DNA of 64,000 bases from Chloroflexota bacterium (GTDB lineage: Bacteria; Chloroflexota; Anaerolineae; B4-G1; DUEL01): NCBI GenBank assembly GCA_014874475.1, contig JADBJJ010000032.1:1-64000 (forward strand), read 5' to 3'. The position numbers were made by a program, and so were the translations under genes. The notes under the pieces were generated by a model. That model was not told the DNA's origin. It was given only the letters and a program-made list of their open reading frames with translations, and made no database searches. Numbering within the stretch: the first letter of the stretch is position 1; the number at the start of each line of letters is the position of its first letter. Positions 40,844-49,620 of this stretch are shown here, piece after piece.

Positions 40844-43453
40844 TCACCCTCGCGCAGCGGGGGACGGTCCCTCACAGCCCAGTTGCCGCAGGGCCTCTTC
40901 TATCCGCCGACGGTCCCGGGCGCGGTGCGGGCGCAGTTGCAGCGCGCGCCGGAGATGCCGGCAGGCCTCCTCCCGCCGCCCCTGCGGGGCCAGAACGTCC
41001 ATCGCATAGTGGTAGTGGGTGAGAGGGTTGGCCTCGTCCAGGGCCAGCGCCTGGTGAAAGGCTTCTTCCGCTTCCGAAAAGCGCTTCAAACGGGCCAGCG
41101 TGCCGCCACGGGTGGAGAGCAGCAGCGCGCGGCCGCGCGGCTCCCTGGCGCGGGAGAGACCTTCGTCCAGGAGTTCCAGGGCCCGCCGGGGGTCCACCTG
41201 CTGGGCCTCCATCAGCGCCCAGGCCTGATAGGTCGCTGCACTGGTCGGGTCGGCCTGAACTCCCTGCCGGAAGAGACGGCGAGCCGCCTCGGTCTTGCCC
41301 AACTCCTTCTCCATCAGCGCCCAGGCCTGCCAAGTCGGTGCACTGGTCGGGTCGGCCTTTGTGCCCTGCTCAAACAACTCCCGCGCCCGTTCGTACTCCC
41401 CCAACCCCTTCTCCATCAGCGCCCAGGCCTGATAGACCGGTGCGTGCGTCGGGTCAGCCTGGACCCCCTGCCGGAAGAGACGGCGGGCCTCCTCGGTCTT
41501 GCCCAACCCCTTCTCCATCAGCGCCCAGGCCTGATAGGTCGGTGCACTGGTCGGGTCGGCTTGGACCCCCTGCCGAAAGAGGCGGCGGGCCTCCTCGGTG
41601 TTGCCCAACTCCTTCTCCATCAGCGCCCAGGCCTGCCAGGTCGGTGCGTGCGTCGGGTCGGCCTGGGTGCCCTGCGCAAACAACTCCCGCGCCCGCTCGT
41701 ACTCCCCCAACTCCCTCTCCATCAGCGCCCAGGCCTGCCAAGTCGGTGCACTGGTCGGGTCGGCCTTTGTGCCCTGCGCAAACAACTCCCGCGCCCGGTC
41801 GTACTCCTCCAACCCCTTCTCCATCAGCGCCCAGGCCTGCCAAGTCGGTGCACTGGTCGGGTCGGCTTGGACCCCCTGCCGGAAGAGACGGCGAGCCTCC
41901 TCGGTCTTGCCCAACCCCTTCTCCATCAGCGCCCAGGCCTGCCAGGTCGGTGCGTGCGTCGGGTCGGCCTGGGTGCCCTGCGCAAACAACTCCCGCGCCC
42001 GCTCGTACTCCCCCAACTCCCTCTCCATCAGCGCCCAGGCCTGCCAAGTCGGTGCACTGGTCGGGTCGGCCTGGACCCCCTGCCGGAAGAGGCGGCGGGC
42101 CTCCTCGGTGTTGCCCGACTCCCTCTCCATCAGCGCCCAGGCCTGCCAGGTCGCAGCATGCGTCGGGTCGGCCTCGGCGGCCAATCGGAAGAGGGAACGG
42201 GCCTCCTCGTACTCCCCCCGGCGCTTCAGCGCCAACGGCAGCAGGGTGCACAACTTGCGCTGGGGATCCCGCAGATGGGCCTGCAGGTAGTCCCCCAGAG
42301 CACGGAACAGGGTCTGGTAGAGAAATTTCGCCTCCGGAACCATCCGATGGCCGGTGGCCTGGCGAAAGGCCTCCTCGGCGATGACGGGGTGGCGGGTGTA
42401 GAGCCGCTGCTGGTCCGCCTCGGTCACCTCCAGCAGTTCCCCTTCCAACCGCCCCAGCAAAGTGTGAAGGTCTTCGGGCCTCTTCCCCAACGCCTCAGCC
42501 AGAAGGTCCCGCCCCAGCCAGAAGCCGAAGCGATGAACGGCGCTGATGAGCGCATGGCCCCTCAGGAGAAACTCGCCATCTGGCCATTGGCGCACCCGCT
42601 CCAGAACAGAAAGGACAAAGTGAGAGAAATCGGCCATACCGTAGCGGGCAGTGAGAAGGGCGGGGAGCAACTGACCGGCAGCCTTTTGGCGATCCAGGAA
42701 GTGGCGCACCCGCTCCTCGGGGCGCAGATCGGCCAGGCGGTCCAGTTTGTCGACCTCCTCCAGTTTGGATAGCAGGTCCTCCACCTCCTGGCGGTCCATC
42801 AGCCCCAGGCGGAAGGGCTGGAAATGGGCCACGGCGCGCAGTCGGCCCTCCAGGCCCGCAGCCCGCCACTCGTGCAGGCGAGCGCTGCACAGCACGACAA
42901 ACGGCAGGCCGATGTCATGGAGGTCGTTGAGGAGTTGAGGCAGTTCCTCCTCTGTGTCAGCCTGGTCAAAGCAGAGGATGAGAGGGCGCTCCCCGCTCAA
43001 GGGCATCTGGCAATGGGAGAATACGGTACCGCTGTGGCGCCAGAGGACGGGGTAGCCGGCTTCGGCCAGGTCCCAAACCAGGCGCATCAGGAGAGTCGTC
43101 TTGCCCTCCCCAGCCAGCCCCAGGATGATGCCGATTCGCTGGGCCGGAAGGTCGGTGGCGGTGGCGAACTGCCTGAGGTCCTGATACAGGTTGCGAGGGG
43201 CATCGTCTTTCTGGGCGATGTTGGCCCAGTTGGGGCGGGTACCATCGTAGAAGGCGGCGGGCGCCCGCTTTCGCTGGCTCTGGCGGAAATTGTCGTCCAG
43301 CAGGTGGAAAGCAAAGGTTCCCTGCCGGGTCAGGGAGATCGTGTTGCCGTTCCCCGTGACAATAATCATCTCACGGGCATCGCCACCGATAGCAACAGCC
43401 CCCTGCCCACTGGCCGGGGTGAAGGCGTCGCTCCGCGACGCTCCTGCCGCCAT
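40844..43453 (-). CDS. STAND-like P-loop NTPase with TPR array (possible conflict system effector)
   Basis: The 869-residue protein starts with a short region bearing GQGAVAIGGDAREMIIVTGN (16-35), the same motif as at the C-terminus of the upstream gene. A P-loop domain follows: Walker A LGLAGEGKTTLL (111-122), Walker B PLILCFDQAD (157-166), and LPFVVLCSARLHEW as a sensor-like segment near 185. Residues 414-753 are ten almost identical 34-residue TPR-like units, and further TPRs reach the end. The architecture (NTPase, winged region, TPR sensor) is that of STAND signalling ATPases, often used in phage defence. I chose the ATG at 43453; TTG 43468 is possible. Spacing to the upstream gene is 2-17 bases. 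No enzymatic effector domain is visible. Confidence 0.8.
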   Translation of the reverse strand: MAAGASRSDAFTPASGQGAVAIGGDAREMIIVTGNGNTISLTRQGTFAFHLLDDNFRQSQRKRAPAAFYDGTRPNWANIAQKDDAPRNLYQDLRQFATATDLPAQRIGIILGLAGEGKTTLLMRLVWDLAEAGYPVLWRHSGTVFSHCQMPLSGERPLILCFDQADTEEELPQLLNDLHDIGLPFVVLCSARLHEWRAAGLEGRLRAVAHFQPFRLGLMDRQEVEDLLSKLEEVDKLDRLADLRPEERVRHFLDRQKAAGQLLPALLTARYGMADFSHFVLSVLERVRQWPDGEFLLRGHALISAVHRFGFWLGRDLLAEALGKRPEDLHTLLGRLEGELLEVTEADQQRLYTRHPVIAEEAFRQATGHRMVPEAKFLYQTLFRALGDYLQAHLRDPQRKLCTLLPLALKRRGEYEEARSLFRLAAEADPTHAATWQAWALMERESGNTEEARRLFRQGVQADPTSAPTWQAWALMERELGEYERARELFAQGTQADPTHAPTWQAWALMEKGLGKTEEARRLFRQGVQADPTSAPTWQAWALMEKGLEEYDRARELFAQGTKADPTSAPTWQAWALMERELGEYERARELFAQGTQADPTHAPTWQAWALMEKELGNTEEARRLFRQGVQADPTSAPTYQAWALMEKGLGKTEEARRLFRQGVQADPTHAPVYQAWALMEKGLGEYERARELFEQGTKADPTSAPTWQAWALMEKELGKTEAARRLFRQGVQADPTSAATYQAWALMEAQQVDPRRALELLDEGLSRAREPRGRALLLSTRGGTLARLKRFSEAEEAFHQALALDEANPLTHYHYAMDVLAPQGRREEACRHLRRALQLRPHRARDRRRIEEALRQLGCEGPSPAARG
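41195..42214 (-). repeat. Ten 102-bp coding tandem repeats (34-residue TPR units)
   Basis: Each unit encodes ARxLFxQGxxADPT followed by a W/YQAWALME core. Two unit types occur, EYERARELFAQGT and KTEEARRLFRQGV (or NTEEARR), in a partly alternating order. Nucleotide identity between units is very high. This points to recent expansion or conversion by unequal recombination. The array may be prone to copy-number variation and to assembly errors. Confidence 0.9.
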
Positions 43454-43470
43454 CTCCTCCTCCAGCAATG

Positions 43471-43884
43471 CTATCCGATTCGGTTGCTGTTGCCAGTGAC
43501 GATGATGTTTCCGGTCGCGTTGCCGCCAATGGCAACAGCGCGATCGCCGCTGGCAATTACGGTGCGGGTCTCAGCAGGGGCACTCTCCCAGAGGCGAGCC
43601 AGTTCCTGGGCCAGCGCGGCGTCCTCGGCCAGGAGTTTCTTCAGTTGCAGGCGCAGGGACGCCTGGGCATCCGCATCGGCGGGCATTGCCGCCACATCCC
43701 GCGCGGCTTGCTCCACTGCCGAACGTCCCCGCAGCCGATTCCAAATTTCTCGAGCCAACTCCGGGACCTGCTCACCCAGATGCTCCCCCATCTTCTCGGC
43801 AGCCTTCTCCCCTACCTTGACCAGATAGGGCAGAAAGGGAGCCAGGAACTTCACGATATCGCCAACAAGCGCCGGAATGTCCAT
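43471..43884 (-). CDS. Small helical protein with AVAIGG...IIVTGN tail, STAND partner
   Basis: The 137-residue protein is predicted helical up to residue 105 (PALVGDIVKFLAPFLPYLVK, then acidic/basic helices such as LRLQLKKLLAEDAALAQEL), and ends with GDRAVAIGGNATGNIIVTGN (113-132) SNRIG. That tail matches residues 16-35 of the downstream NTPase almost residue for residue. Similar glycine-rich IIVTG tails occur, as I recall, on small partners of bacterial STAND or effector-associated modules. The two genes form a tight operon (2-17 bases apart). It could be an adaptor that assembles with the NTPase by the shared strand motif. Function is inferred from context only. Confidence 0.68.
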   Translation of the reverse strand: MDIPALVGDIVKFLAPFLPYLVKVGEKAAEKMGEHLGEQVPELAREIWNRLRGRSAVEQAARDVAAMPADADAQASLRLQLKKLLAEDAALAQELARLWESAPAETRTVIASGDRAVAIGGNATGNIIVTGNSNRIG

Positions 43885-44008
43885 AAGTCTCCTTATCTTC
43901 CCCCGAATAGAAGAACACCCCCATCACTGCCCGGTGCGCACCGGCGGGCCTTCCGGCCGCAGTCGGCCTGCCGGAACCAGGTTGCTCCGACCATCCCGCG
44001 CCCCCCGT

Positions 44009-45238
44009 TCACCCCTCCGCGCCAAAAATCTCCTGGGCCGCGGTGAGAAGGTCGTGGCGGCGCTCTCTGGATACCCCCTTCGCCTCCAGGTAGCGCTCCA
44101 GCAGTTGCGGCGGGGTCAGTTCCTCCGGGCGGAGGGTGCCCAGGCGCAGGCGCGCCGGACGCTCCACCTCCCGGCTGATAGAGCCGATGAAGGCCGCCTC
44201 CGCCAGCAGGGGGCGGATTTCCACGTCCCGGACCAGCCGCTCCTGCTCGGGGCGCAGTTTTATCTCCACGCGCACTACCGCATCCCGCAAGTCGTGGGCG
44301 GCGACGGCGCGCGCAAGCGCTCCCAGCGGGTCCGCCTCCGCCCGCAGGTCGGCCCGGAGGGTGATGAACCGGCGGGCCATCACCTCCACAAACTGCCAGG
44401 TGGTCTCCCCGCGCCGCAATTGCACCCAGCAGAAGCCCTTGGGCTCCCGCTCCTCGCCGAAATCTATCCGCTCCAGGCTGCCGGAATAGACCACTGGCGG
44501 GTATCCGTCGCCGTTGAGGCTCTGATGCTTGTGGATGTGGCCCAGCGCAACGTAGTCCCAGGCGGGGTCCGCCAGGGCGGAGAGGGAGACCACCGTATCC
44601 CGTCCAATCATCACCCCGCGCTCGGAGCCGTAGGTCGCGCCGGAGACGCTGAGGTGGGCCACCAGGACCGCCGGAAGGGTCGGGTCCACCTGGCGGGCCA
44701 GGGCCTGGATGTTCTCGGTGACGATACGCCGCAGCGCCTCATCCAGTTGCTCCAGCGAGAGCCCGCGAAACTCCTCGTGCGTCAGGAGCCGCTGCCGCAC
44801 CGGGAAGGGAACAACGGCCACCTGCACGAGGCCGCGCCGGGTGGGAATGCGGAGCAGGCCCTCTTCCCGGCCCACGTAGACGTTGGGGACAGCCAGCGTA
44901 TGGAAGATATCCACGCTGGAGGCCCGCTGGGGCATAGTGGGCAGGTCGTGATTGCCCACCAGAAGGACGACGGGAATACCGGCATCGGCCAGCCGCTTGA
45001 CCCGCCGGGCAAAGGCCCGCTGGTAGGTGGAGTTCGGGTCACGAGTTTTATAGGCGTCGCCGGCAAAGAGGACCAGATCGGCCCCGTGGTTCAGGGCGTA
45101 CTCCACCACTTCGTCCAGCCGGTCCAGGAAATCCCGCACCCGGCTGTGGACGCCGATGGCGGGGTCCAGACGCCCATAGTTCTCCATCCCGACATGCAAG
45201 TCGGCAAAATGAAGCAGGCAGATGGGCTTCATGTCCAT
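44009..45238 (-). CDS. sbcD: SbcD-type DNA exonuclease (metallophosphoesterase)
   Basis: The 409-residue protein has calcineurin-like phosphoesterase motifs: HFADLHVG near 11, LVLFAGDAYKTRD near 56, LLVGNHDLPT near 90, VLVAHLSVSG near 195 and ALGHIHKHQ near 230. This is the Mre11/SbcD layout, which processes DNA hairpins and double-strand ends with SbcC. No SbcC gene is in the window. The stop of the upstream coiled-coil gene overlaps its ATG (TAATG), so the two are coupled. It could also act alone as a repair nuclease. Confidence 0.87.
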   Translation of the reverse strand: MDMKPICLLHFADLHVGMENYGRLDPAIGVHSRVRDFLDRLDEVVEYALNHGADLVLFAGDAYKTRDPNSTYQRAFARRVKRLADAGIPVVLLVGNHDLPTMPQRASSVDIFHTLAVPNVYVGREEGLLRIPTRRGLVQVAVVPFPVRQRLLTHEEFRGLSLEQLDEALRRIVTENIQALARQVDPTLPAVLVAHLSVSGATYGSERGVMIGRDTVVSLSALADPAWDYVALGHIHKHQSLNGDGYPPVVYSGSLERIDFGEEREPKGFCWVQLRRGETTWQFVEVMARRFITLRADLRAEADPLGALARAVAAHDLRDAVVRVEIKLRPEQERLVRDVEIRPLLAEAAFIGSISREVERPARLRLGTLRPEELTPPQLLERYLEAKGVSRERRHDLLTAAQEIFGAEG

Positions 45239-45699
45239 TAGCCTGTGCCCCCTATTTCGTCCTTTTGCAGTTTGCGCAGACCGTTCTCCACGACGCGCAG
45301 GGCGCGGTGGAGTTCCTCTTCCAGTTGGCAGAGGACGCCGAAGACGTACTCATCGGCCTCGCGGCGGAGAGTGGTCACCTCCCGCTCCGCCTGCTCACGG
45401 ATGGCAGCGGCCCGGGCCTCGGCGGCGCGGACGATGGCATGGTCAGCCATCAGTTCTGCTGCTCGCTGCTCGGCCTCCCGGACCCGCCGCTCCGCCTCTT
45501 CGCGCGCCTGAGCCAGGATGCGCTCCCGCTCCTGATTGACCCGCTGGGCGCGGCGCACCTCTTCGGGGATAGAAATGCGCATCTGCTCCACCAGCGCCAG
45601 TATCCGCCGCTCGTCCACCAGACGAATCGGGGAAAAGAACAATCGGCGGCTCTTCCTCACCGTCTCTTCCAGCCGGTCCACCAGGTGCAGGATGTCCAT
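45238..45699 (-). CDS. Coiled-coil protein, V/F-type ATPase subunit b-like
   Basis: The 153-residue protein starts MDILHLVDRLEETVRKSRRL and has a long coiled coil (residues about 40-135) rich in Glu, Arg and Ala, for example AREEAERRVREAEQRAAEL and IREQAEREVTTLRREADEY. This resembles the stalk subunit of rotary ATPases and DivIVA-like proteins, but there is no membrane segment. It lies between coaD and sbcD; the start at 45699 has GGTGG upstream. The role is unknown; it is conserved-looking rather than a random frame. Confidence 0.7.
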   Translation of the reverse strand: MDILHLVDRLEETVRKSRRLFFSPIRLVDERRILALVEQMRISIPEEVRRAQRVNQERERILAQAREEAERRVREAEQRAAELMADHAIVRAAEARAAAIREQAEREVTTLRREADEYVFGVLCQLEEELHRALRVVENGLRKLQKDEIGGTG

Positions 45700-45713
45700 A
45701 TTCCACCTCGCCG

Positions 45714-46238
45714 TCAGTCTCTCAGAGAAACCAGAGGGACGGGGCCTCGCTGGCGCTCCAGTTCGGCGCGCTTGCGGGCCAGAGCGGTGACCACGTTGGG
45801 CGGAGCCATTTGGGTCACGTCGCCGCCCAGGAGCGCCACCTCTTTCAGAATACTGGAACTGAGAAACGCATGCTCCTGTCGGGTCATCAGGCAGACAAAC
45901 TCTATCTCCGGAGCAATTTGTCGGTTGGTCAGAGACATCTGGTACTCCCACTCAAAATCGCTGACCACCCGCAGGCCCCGGACGATCACTTTGGCGTTGA
46001 TGCGGCGGGCGAATTCCGCCGTCAGTTCGCCGTACGGAAGGACCTGGACGTTCGGCACTGCCCTCAGGGCCTCCCGGGCCAGTTCTATTCGCTCCTCCAA
46101 AGTGAAGAGTAAACTTTTAGACGGACGGTCATAAATGCCCACAACCAGGTCATCAAAGATTGTTGCCGCGCGGATAGCGATGTCTATGTGACCGAGGTGG
46201 ATGGGGTCAAAGGTGCCGGGGTAGAGGGCGCGACACAT
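45714..46238 (-). CDS. coaD: Phosphopantetheine adenylyltransferase
   Basis: The 174-residue protein has ALYPGTFDPIHLGHIDI at residues 4-20 (the T/HxGH nucleotidyltransferase motif), RINAKVIVRGLRVVSDFEWE near 79 and FLSSSILKEVALLGGDV near 125. CoaD makes dephospho-CoA from 4'-phosphopantetheine and ATP. Homology starts at the ATG at 46238. It is 43 bases downstream of recG and 15 bases upstream of the coiled-coil gene. Confidence 0.92.
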   Translation of the reverse strand: MCRALYPGTFDPIHLGHIDIAIRAATIFDDLVVGIYDRPSKSLLFTLEERIELAREALRAVPNVQVLPYGELTAEFARRINAKVIVRGLRVVSDFEWEYQMSLTNRQIAPEIEFVCLMTRQEHAFLSSSILKEVALLGGDVTQMAPPNVVTALARKRAELERQRGPVPLVSLRD

Positions 46239-46280
46239 AAAATATCTCCTATTACTCGTGAATTCGGGGCTCGCTTCCAT

Positions 46281-48770
46281 TCAACTGACTTCTCCCTCAC
46301 CAGAGGCCCAGAGGTCCTCCACCCGACGGGCCAGCAAGCGATGCTCTGGCTGTTCCAGAGAGGAGTCAGCCTCCAGGAAGCGCGCGGCGGCCTCCCGCAC
46401 CCGCTCCAGAAGCCGCAGGTCGGCGATGGAGGCCATCTTCAGATCCGGCATGCCGGATTGACGGGTGCCCAGAAACTCGCCGGGCCCGCGCAGTTCCAGG
46501 TCCTTCTGGGCCAGGACGAAGCCGTCGGTGGTGGCCTCCACAGCCCGCAGTCGCTCCTCCGCCTCGGCGGAGGCGGATTCAGCCACCAGCAGGCAGTAAG
46601 AGGGGTGCTCGCCCCGACCGACCCGGCCCCGGAACTGGTGCAGTTGGGCCAGGCCGAACCGTTCGGCTCCCTCCACCAGCATCACCGTGGCGTTGGGGAC
46701 GTCAATCCCCACCTCCACCACCGACGTCGCCACCAGGATGTCCAGTTCCCCCCGGGCGAACGCGCTCATAACGGCATCCTTCTCATCGCCCTTCATCCGC
46801 CCGTGCAGGAGACCCAGGCGCAGGTCGGGGAAGACATCCCGCCGGAGCCGCTCGTACTCCTCCACGGCGGCCTTCGCCTCAATCTTCTCTGATTCCTCCA
46901 CCAGCGGGCAAATGATGAACGCCTGACGGCCCTTCGCCACCTGGCTGCGGACGAAGGCGTAGGCTCGCTCCCGCTCCCGGGGCATAAGAACGCGCGTGGT
47001 GACAGGCTGGCGGCCCGGCGGCATCTCGTCTATGACCGAGACGTCCAGGTGGCCCCAGAGGGTCAACTGGAGGGAGCGGGGGATGGGCGTGGCCGTCATC
47101 ACCAGCAGGTGGGGATTGTATCCCTTCTGCCGCAGCGCCGCCCGTTGCCGGACCCCGAAGCGGTGCTGCTCGTCAATGACCACCAGGGCCAGGTTGCGGA
47201 AGATGACGGACTCCTGGATCAGGGCATGGGTACCCACGGCCACGTCTACGGAGCCGCCGGCCAGGCCAGCGTAGATGGCCTCCCGCTCCGCGCCGGTGAC
47301 GCTACCGGTGAGCAGACGGACCTGGATGGGCTTGCCGGGGAAGCGAGCGAAGAGGTTGGAGAAAGTGCGGTAGTGCTGTTCGGCCAAAATCTCCGTAGGG
47401 GCCATAAGGGCCGCTTGAGCACCTGCAGCCACTGCCAGGGCCATCGCCACCGCCGCCACCACCGTCTTGCCCGATCCGACATCACCCTGAAGGAGACGGT
47501 TCATCGGGTAGGAAGAGGCGATGTCGGCAACGATGTGGTTCAGCACCCGCCGCTGAGCGCCCGTCAGCGAGAAGGGCAGGCTCTGCAGGAGCGCCTCCAG
47601 CATAGCGGAGTCCACTGGCAGCGGCTGCCCGGGGACGGAGCGCCAGATGTACCGCTGACGCAGGACGCCCAACTGGAAAATGAAGAGTTCGTCAAAGGCC
47701 AGCCGGTAGCGGGCCTTCTCCAGCGCCTTCTGGTCATCGGGAAAATGGACCTGCTGCAGCGCAGTGCTCAGGTCCACCAGGCCGTACTCCTCCCGCAGAG
47801 CAGGCGGCAGGTGGTCCGGCAGGCGCGGCGCCCAGTACTCCACCGTCCGATGGACCATCTGCCGCAACCATTTGGCATTGACCCCTTCGGTGAGAGGATA
47901 GACGGGGACCAGTCGCCCGGTGTGGAGAAGTTCGGGCTGAAGGGGCTCCCACTCGGGGGAAGTGAAGCAGAGATGGCCCAGGTACTCATCCACCCGCCCG
48001 CTGACGACAATCTGCTGCCCGGGGCGGATGCGTTCGCTCAGGAAGGGCTGGTTGAACCAGGTGGCTTCAATGAAGCCGGTGCCGTCGGTCAGGATGGCCT
48101 TGAAAATGGGCATCCCGCTGCGGCTCTCCCGCGCCCCGGCCTCCCAGACGCGGGCGATGATGGTGACCTCCTCACCGTACTCCAGCCGATTGATGGGCTT
48201 GAGGCAGGAGTAGTCATCATAGCGGCGAGGGAAGAAATAGAGGACGTCCCGGATGGTCCGCAGGCCCAGGCGGGCCAGCCGTTCGGCCTGTTTGGAGCCC
48301 ACGCCCCGGATGGCGGTGAGCGGGGCTTTCAGGCCCGAAGGCTCCTCAGTGGAGGGGGGTGAGGGGCGCCGCTCGGGCGCGCGGGGCCGGGCTGGTGGGG
48401 CCGGGGGGGCAGGGGCCGGTTCGGCCAGCGCGCCAGCCGACGGTTCCCCGGGCAGGGAGACGGTCGGCTCCTCAACGGAGAGGTGAGGCGTAGGCTCCAC
48501 CGGCATTTTCTGAGGGCCGGCCTCCAGCAGCCGCAGCAGTTCCTCCAGAGCCTGCGGCCGCTCCTGGGGAGCACGGGCGCTATAATCCCGCAGCCGCTGA
48601 GCGATTTCGCCCACCCAGGCCGTCGCCTCAGGGCCAAAGGTACGGCCCGCATCCCGCAACCAGGTATCGGCAAACCGGGCCAGTCCCCCGATGACGGCCC
48701 GGTCTCTGCAATCGTGGTCTCTTTTCTCCAGAAGAAGAATGTTTTTCAGAGTGTCAACAGGTGTAGGCAT
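46281..48770 (-). CDS. recG: ATP-dependent DNA helicase RecG
   Basis: The 829-residue protein has the RecG wedge/OB region (RGVGSKQAERLARLGLRTIRD near 155, RLEYGEEVTIIARVWEAG near 190) and the helicase core with LQGDVGSGKTVVAA near 430, VIDEQHRFGVRQRAAL near 530, LVMTATPIPRSLQLT near 555 and a C-terminal HQFRGRVGRGEHPSYCLLVA near 710. RecG drives fork regression and branch migration. The N-terminal 150 residues include a Pro/Glu-rich linker and a helical region beyond the usual RecG start, an extension seen in Chloroflexota and some other phyla. Gene order places it before coaD. Confidence 0.93.
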   Translation of the reverse strand: MPTPVDTLKNILLLEKRDHDCRDRAVIGGLARFADTWLRDAGRTFGPEATAWVGEIAQRLRDYSARAPQERPQALEELLRLLEAGPQKMPVEPTPHLSVEEPTVSLPGEPSAGALAEPAPAPPAPPARPRAPERRPSPPSTEEPSGLKAPLTAIRGVGSKQAERLARLGLRTIRDVLYFFPRRYDDYSCLKPINRLEYGEEVTIIARVWEAGARESRSGMPIFKAILTDGTGFIEATWFNQPFLSERIRPGQQIVVSGRVDEYLGHLCFTSPEWEPLQPELLHTGRLVPVYPLTEGVNAKWLRQMVHRTVEYWAPRLPDHLPPALREEYGLVDLSTALQQVHFPDDQKALEKARYRLAFDELFIFQLGVLRQRYIWRSVPGQPLPVDSAMLEALLQSLPFSLTGAQRRVLNHIVADIASSYPMNRLLQGDVGSGKTVVAAVAMALAVAAGAQAALMAPTEILAEQHYRTFSNLFARFPGKPIQVRLLTGSVTGAEREAIYAGLAGGSVDVAVGTHALIQESVIFRNLALVVIDEQHRFGVRQRAALRQKGYNPHLLVMTATPIPRSLQLTLWGHLDVSVIDEMPPGRQPVTTRVLMPRERERAYAFVRSQVAKGRQAFIICPLVEESEKIEAKAAVEEYERLRRDVFPDLRLGLLHGRMKGDEKDAVMSAFARGELDILVATSVVEVGIDVPNATVMLVEGAERFGLAQLHQFRGRVGRGEHPSYCLLVAESASAEAEERLRAVEATTDGFVLAQKDLELRGPGEFLGTRQSGMPDLKMASIADLRLLERVREAAARFLEADSSLEQPEHRLLARRVEDLWASGEGEVS

Positions 48771-48780
48771 ACAGATTCTC

Positions 48781-49620
48781 TCAACGACCCAGAATCACCG
48801 CTATTCCCAGAGCAGCAGGACCGATGTGGGTGCCGATGACGGGCCCGATTTCGCTGACGGGGACCTCCATATCCGGGAAGAGGGCCTGAACGCGGGCGTG
48901 GAACGGCTCCCAATCGGGCGCGCAGGAGTGGATCACTGCCAGCCGCTCCAGCGAGCCCAACCCCTGCAGCATCTCCAGGAGTTGCTCCATCGCCCGGCGG
49001 CGGGTGCGCACCTGCCCCACCAGAACGGCTTCCCCCTGGCGGAACTCAATCAGCGGCTTGATATCCAGCAACCGGGCGGCGAACCCCTTCGCCCAGGAGA
49101 CCCGTCCGCTGTGAACCAGATACTTGACCGTATCCAGCACCGCCAGGAGACGGATGCGCGGCCGGACGTCCTCCAGCATGGCCAGGATTTCGGGCGCGCT
49201 GGTCCCCTGGGCTGCGGCCTCGGCGGCCATAATGACCTGCCAGCCGATGCCCATCGCCAGTTGCTGGGAGTCCACAAAATGGACCTTCAATTCCGGCACC
49301 TCCCGGGCCCCCAGTTCTGCGACAGAAATCATGCTGCTGAGCGTGCTCGCCAGTGGAATGACGATCACCTCGTCGGCCTGCCCGACCAGGCTCCGGAACG
49401 CGGCCGCGAACTCATAGACCGACGGAACGGCAGTGGTGGGCACTTTCGTCAGCGAGGGCAACCGCCGGTAGAACTCCTCGCGGGTGATCTGCTCCCCATC
49501 CCGCAGGCTCTGGCCTTCTATCTGGACGTATGCCGGAACGACGGTGATGTTCAGTTGGCGAGCCAATTCGGGCGGCACATCGGACGTGCTGTCAGTAAGA
49601 ATGCGGATGCGCGGGGTCAT
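48781..49620 (-). CDS. DegV-family lipid-binding protein (second copy)
   Basis: The 279-residue protein has RILTDSTSDVPPELARQLNI at residues 5-24, TKVPTTAVPSVYEF near 57, VIPLASTLSSMISVAELG near 85, and SGRVSWAKGFAARLLDIKPL near 178. DegV (FakB) proteins bind fatty acids for phosphorylation by FakA. It follows a paralogue after one base and both lie downstream of fakA, so a complete FakA-FakB system is encoded. The two copies may prefer different fatty acids. Length is typical. Confidence 0.88.
   Translation of the reverse strand: MTPRIRILTDSTSDVPPELARQLNITVVPAYVQIEGQSLRDGEQITREEFYRRLPSLTKVPTTAVPSVYEFAAAFRSLVGQADEVIVIPLASTLSSMISVAELGAREVPELKVHFVDSQQLAMGIGWQVIMAAEAAAQGTSAPEILAMLEDVRPRIRLLAVLDTVKYLVHSGRVSWAKGFAARLLDIKPLIEFRQGEAVLVGQVRTRRRAMEQLLEMLQGLGSLERLAVIHSCAPDWEPFHARVQALFPDMEVPVSEIGPVIGTHIGPAALGIAVILGR

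Noticed and set aside
40742-42772. Plus-strand repeat protein opposite the TPR gene
   Set aside because: The apparent repeats arise from the antisense of the 102-bp TPR units. No start signal or known motif supports it.
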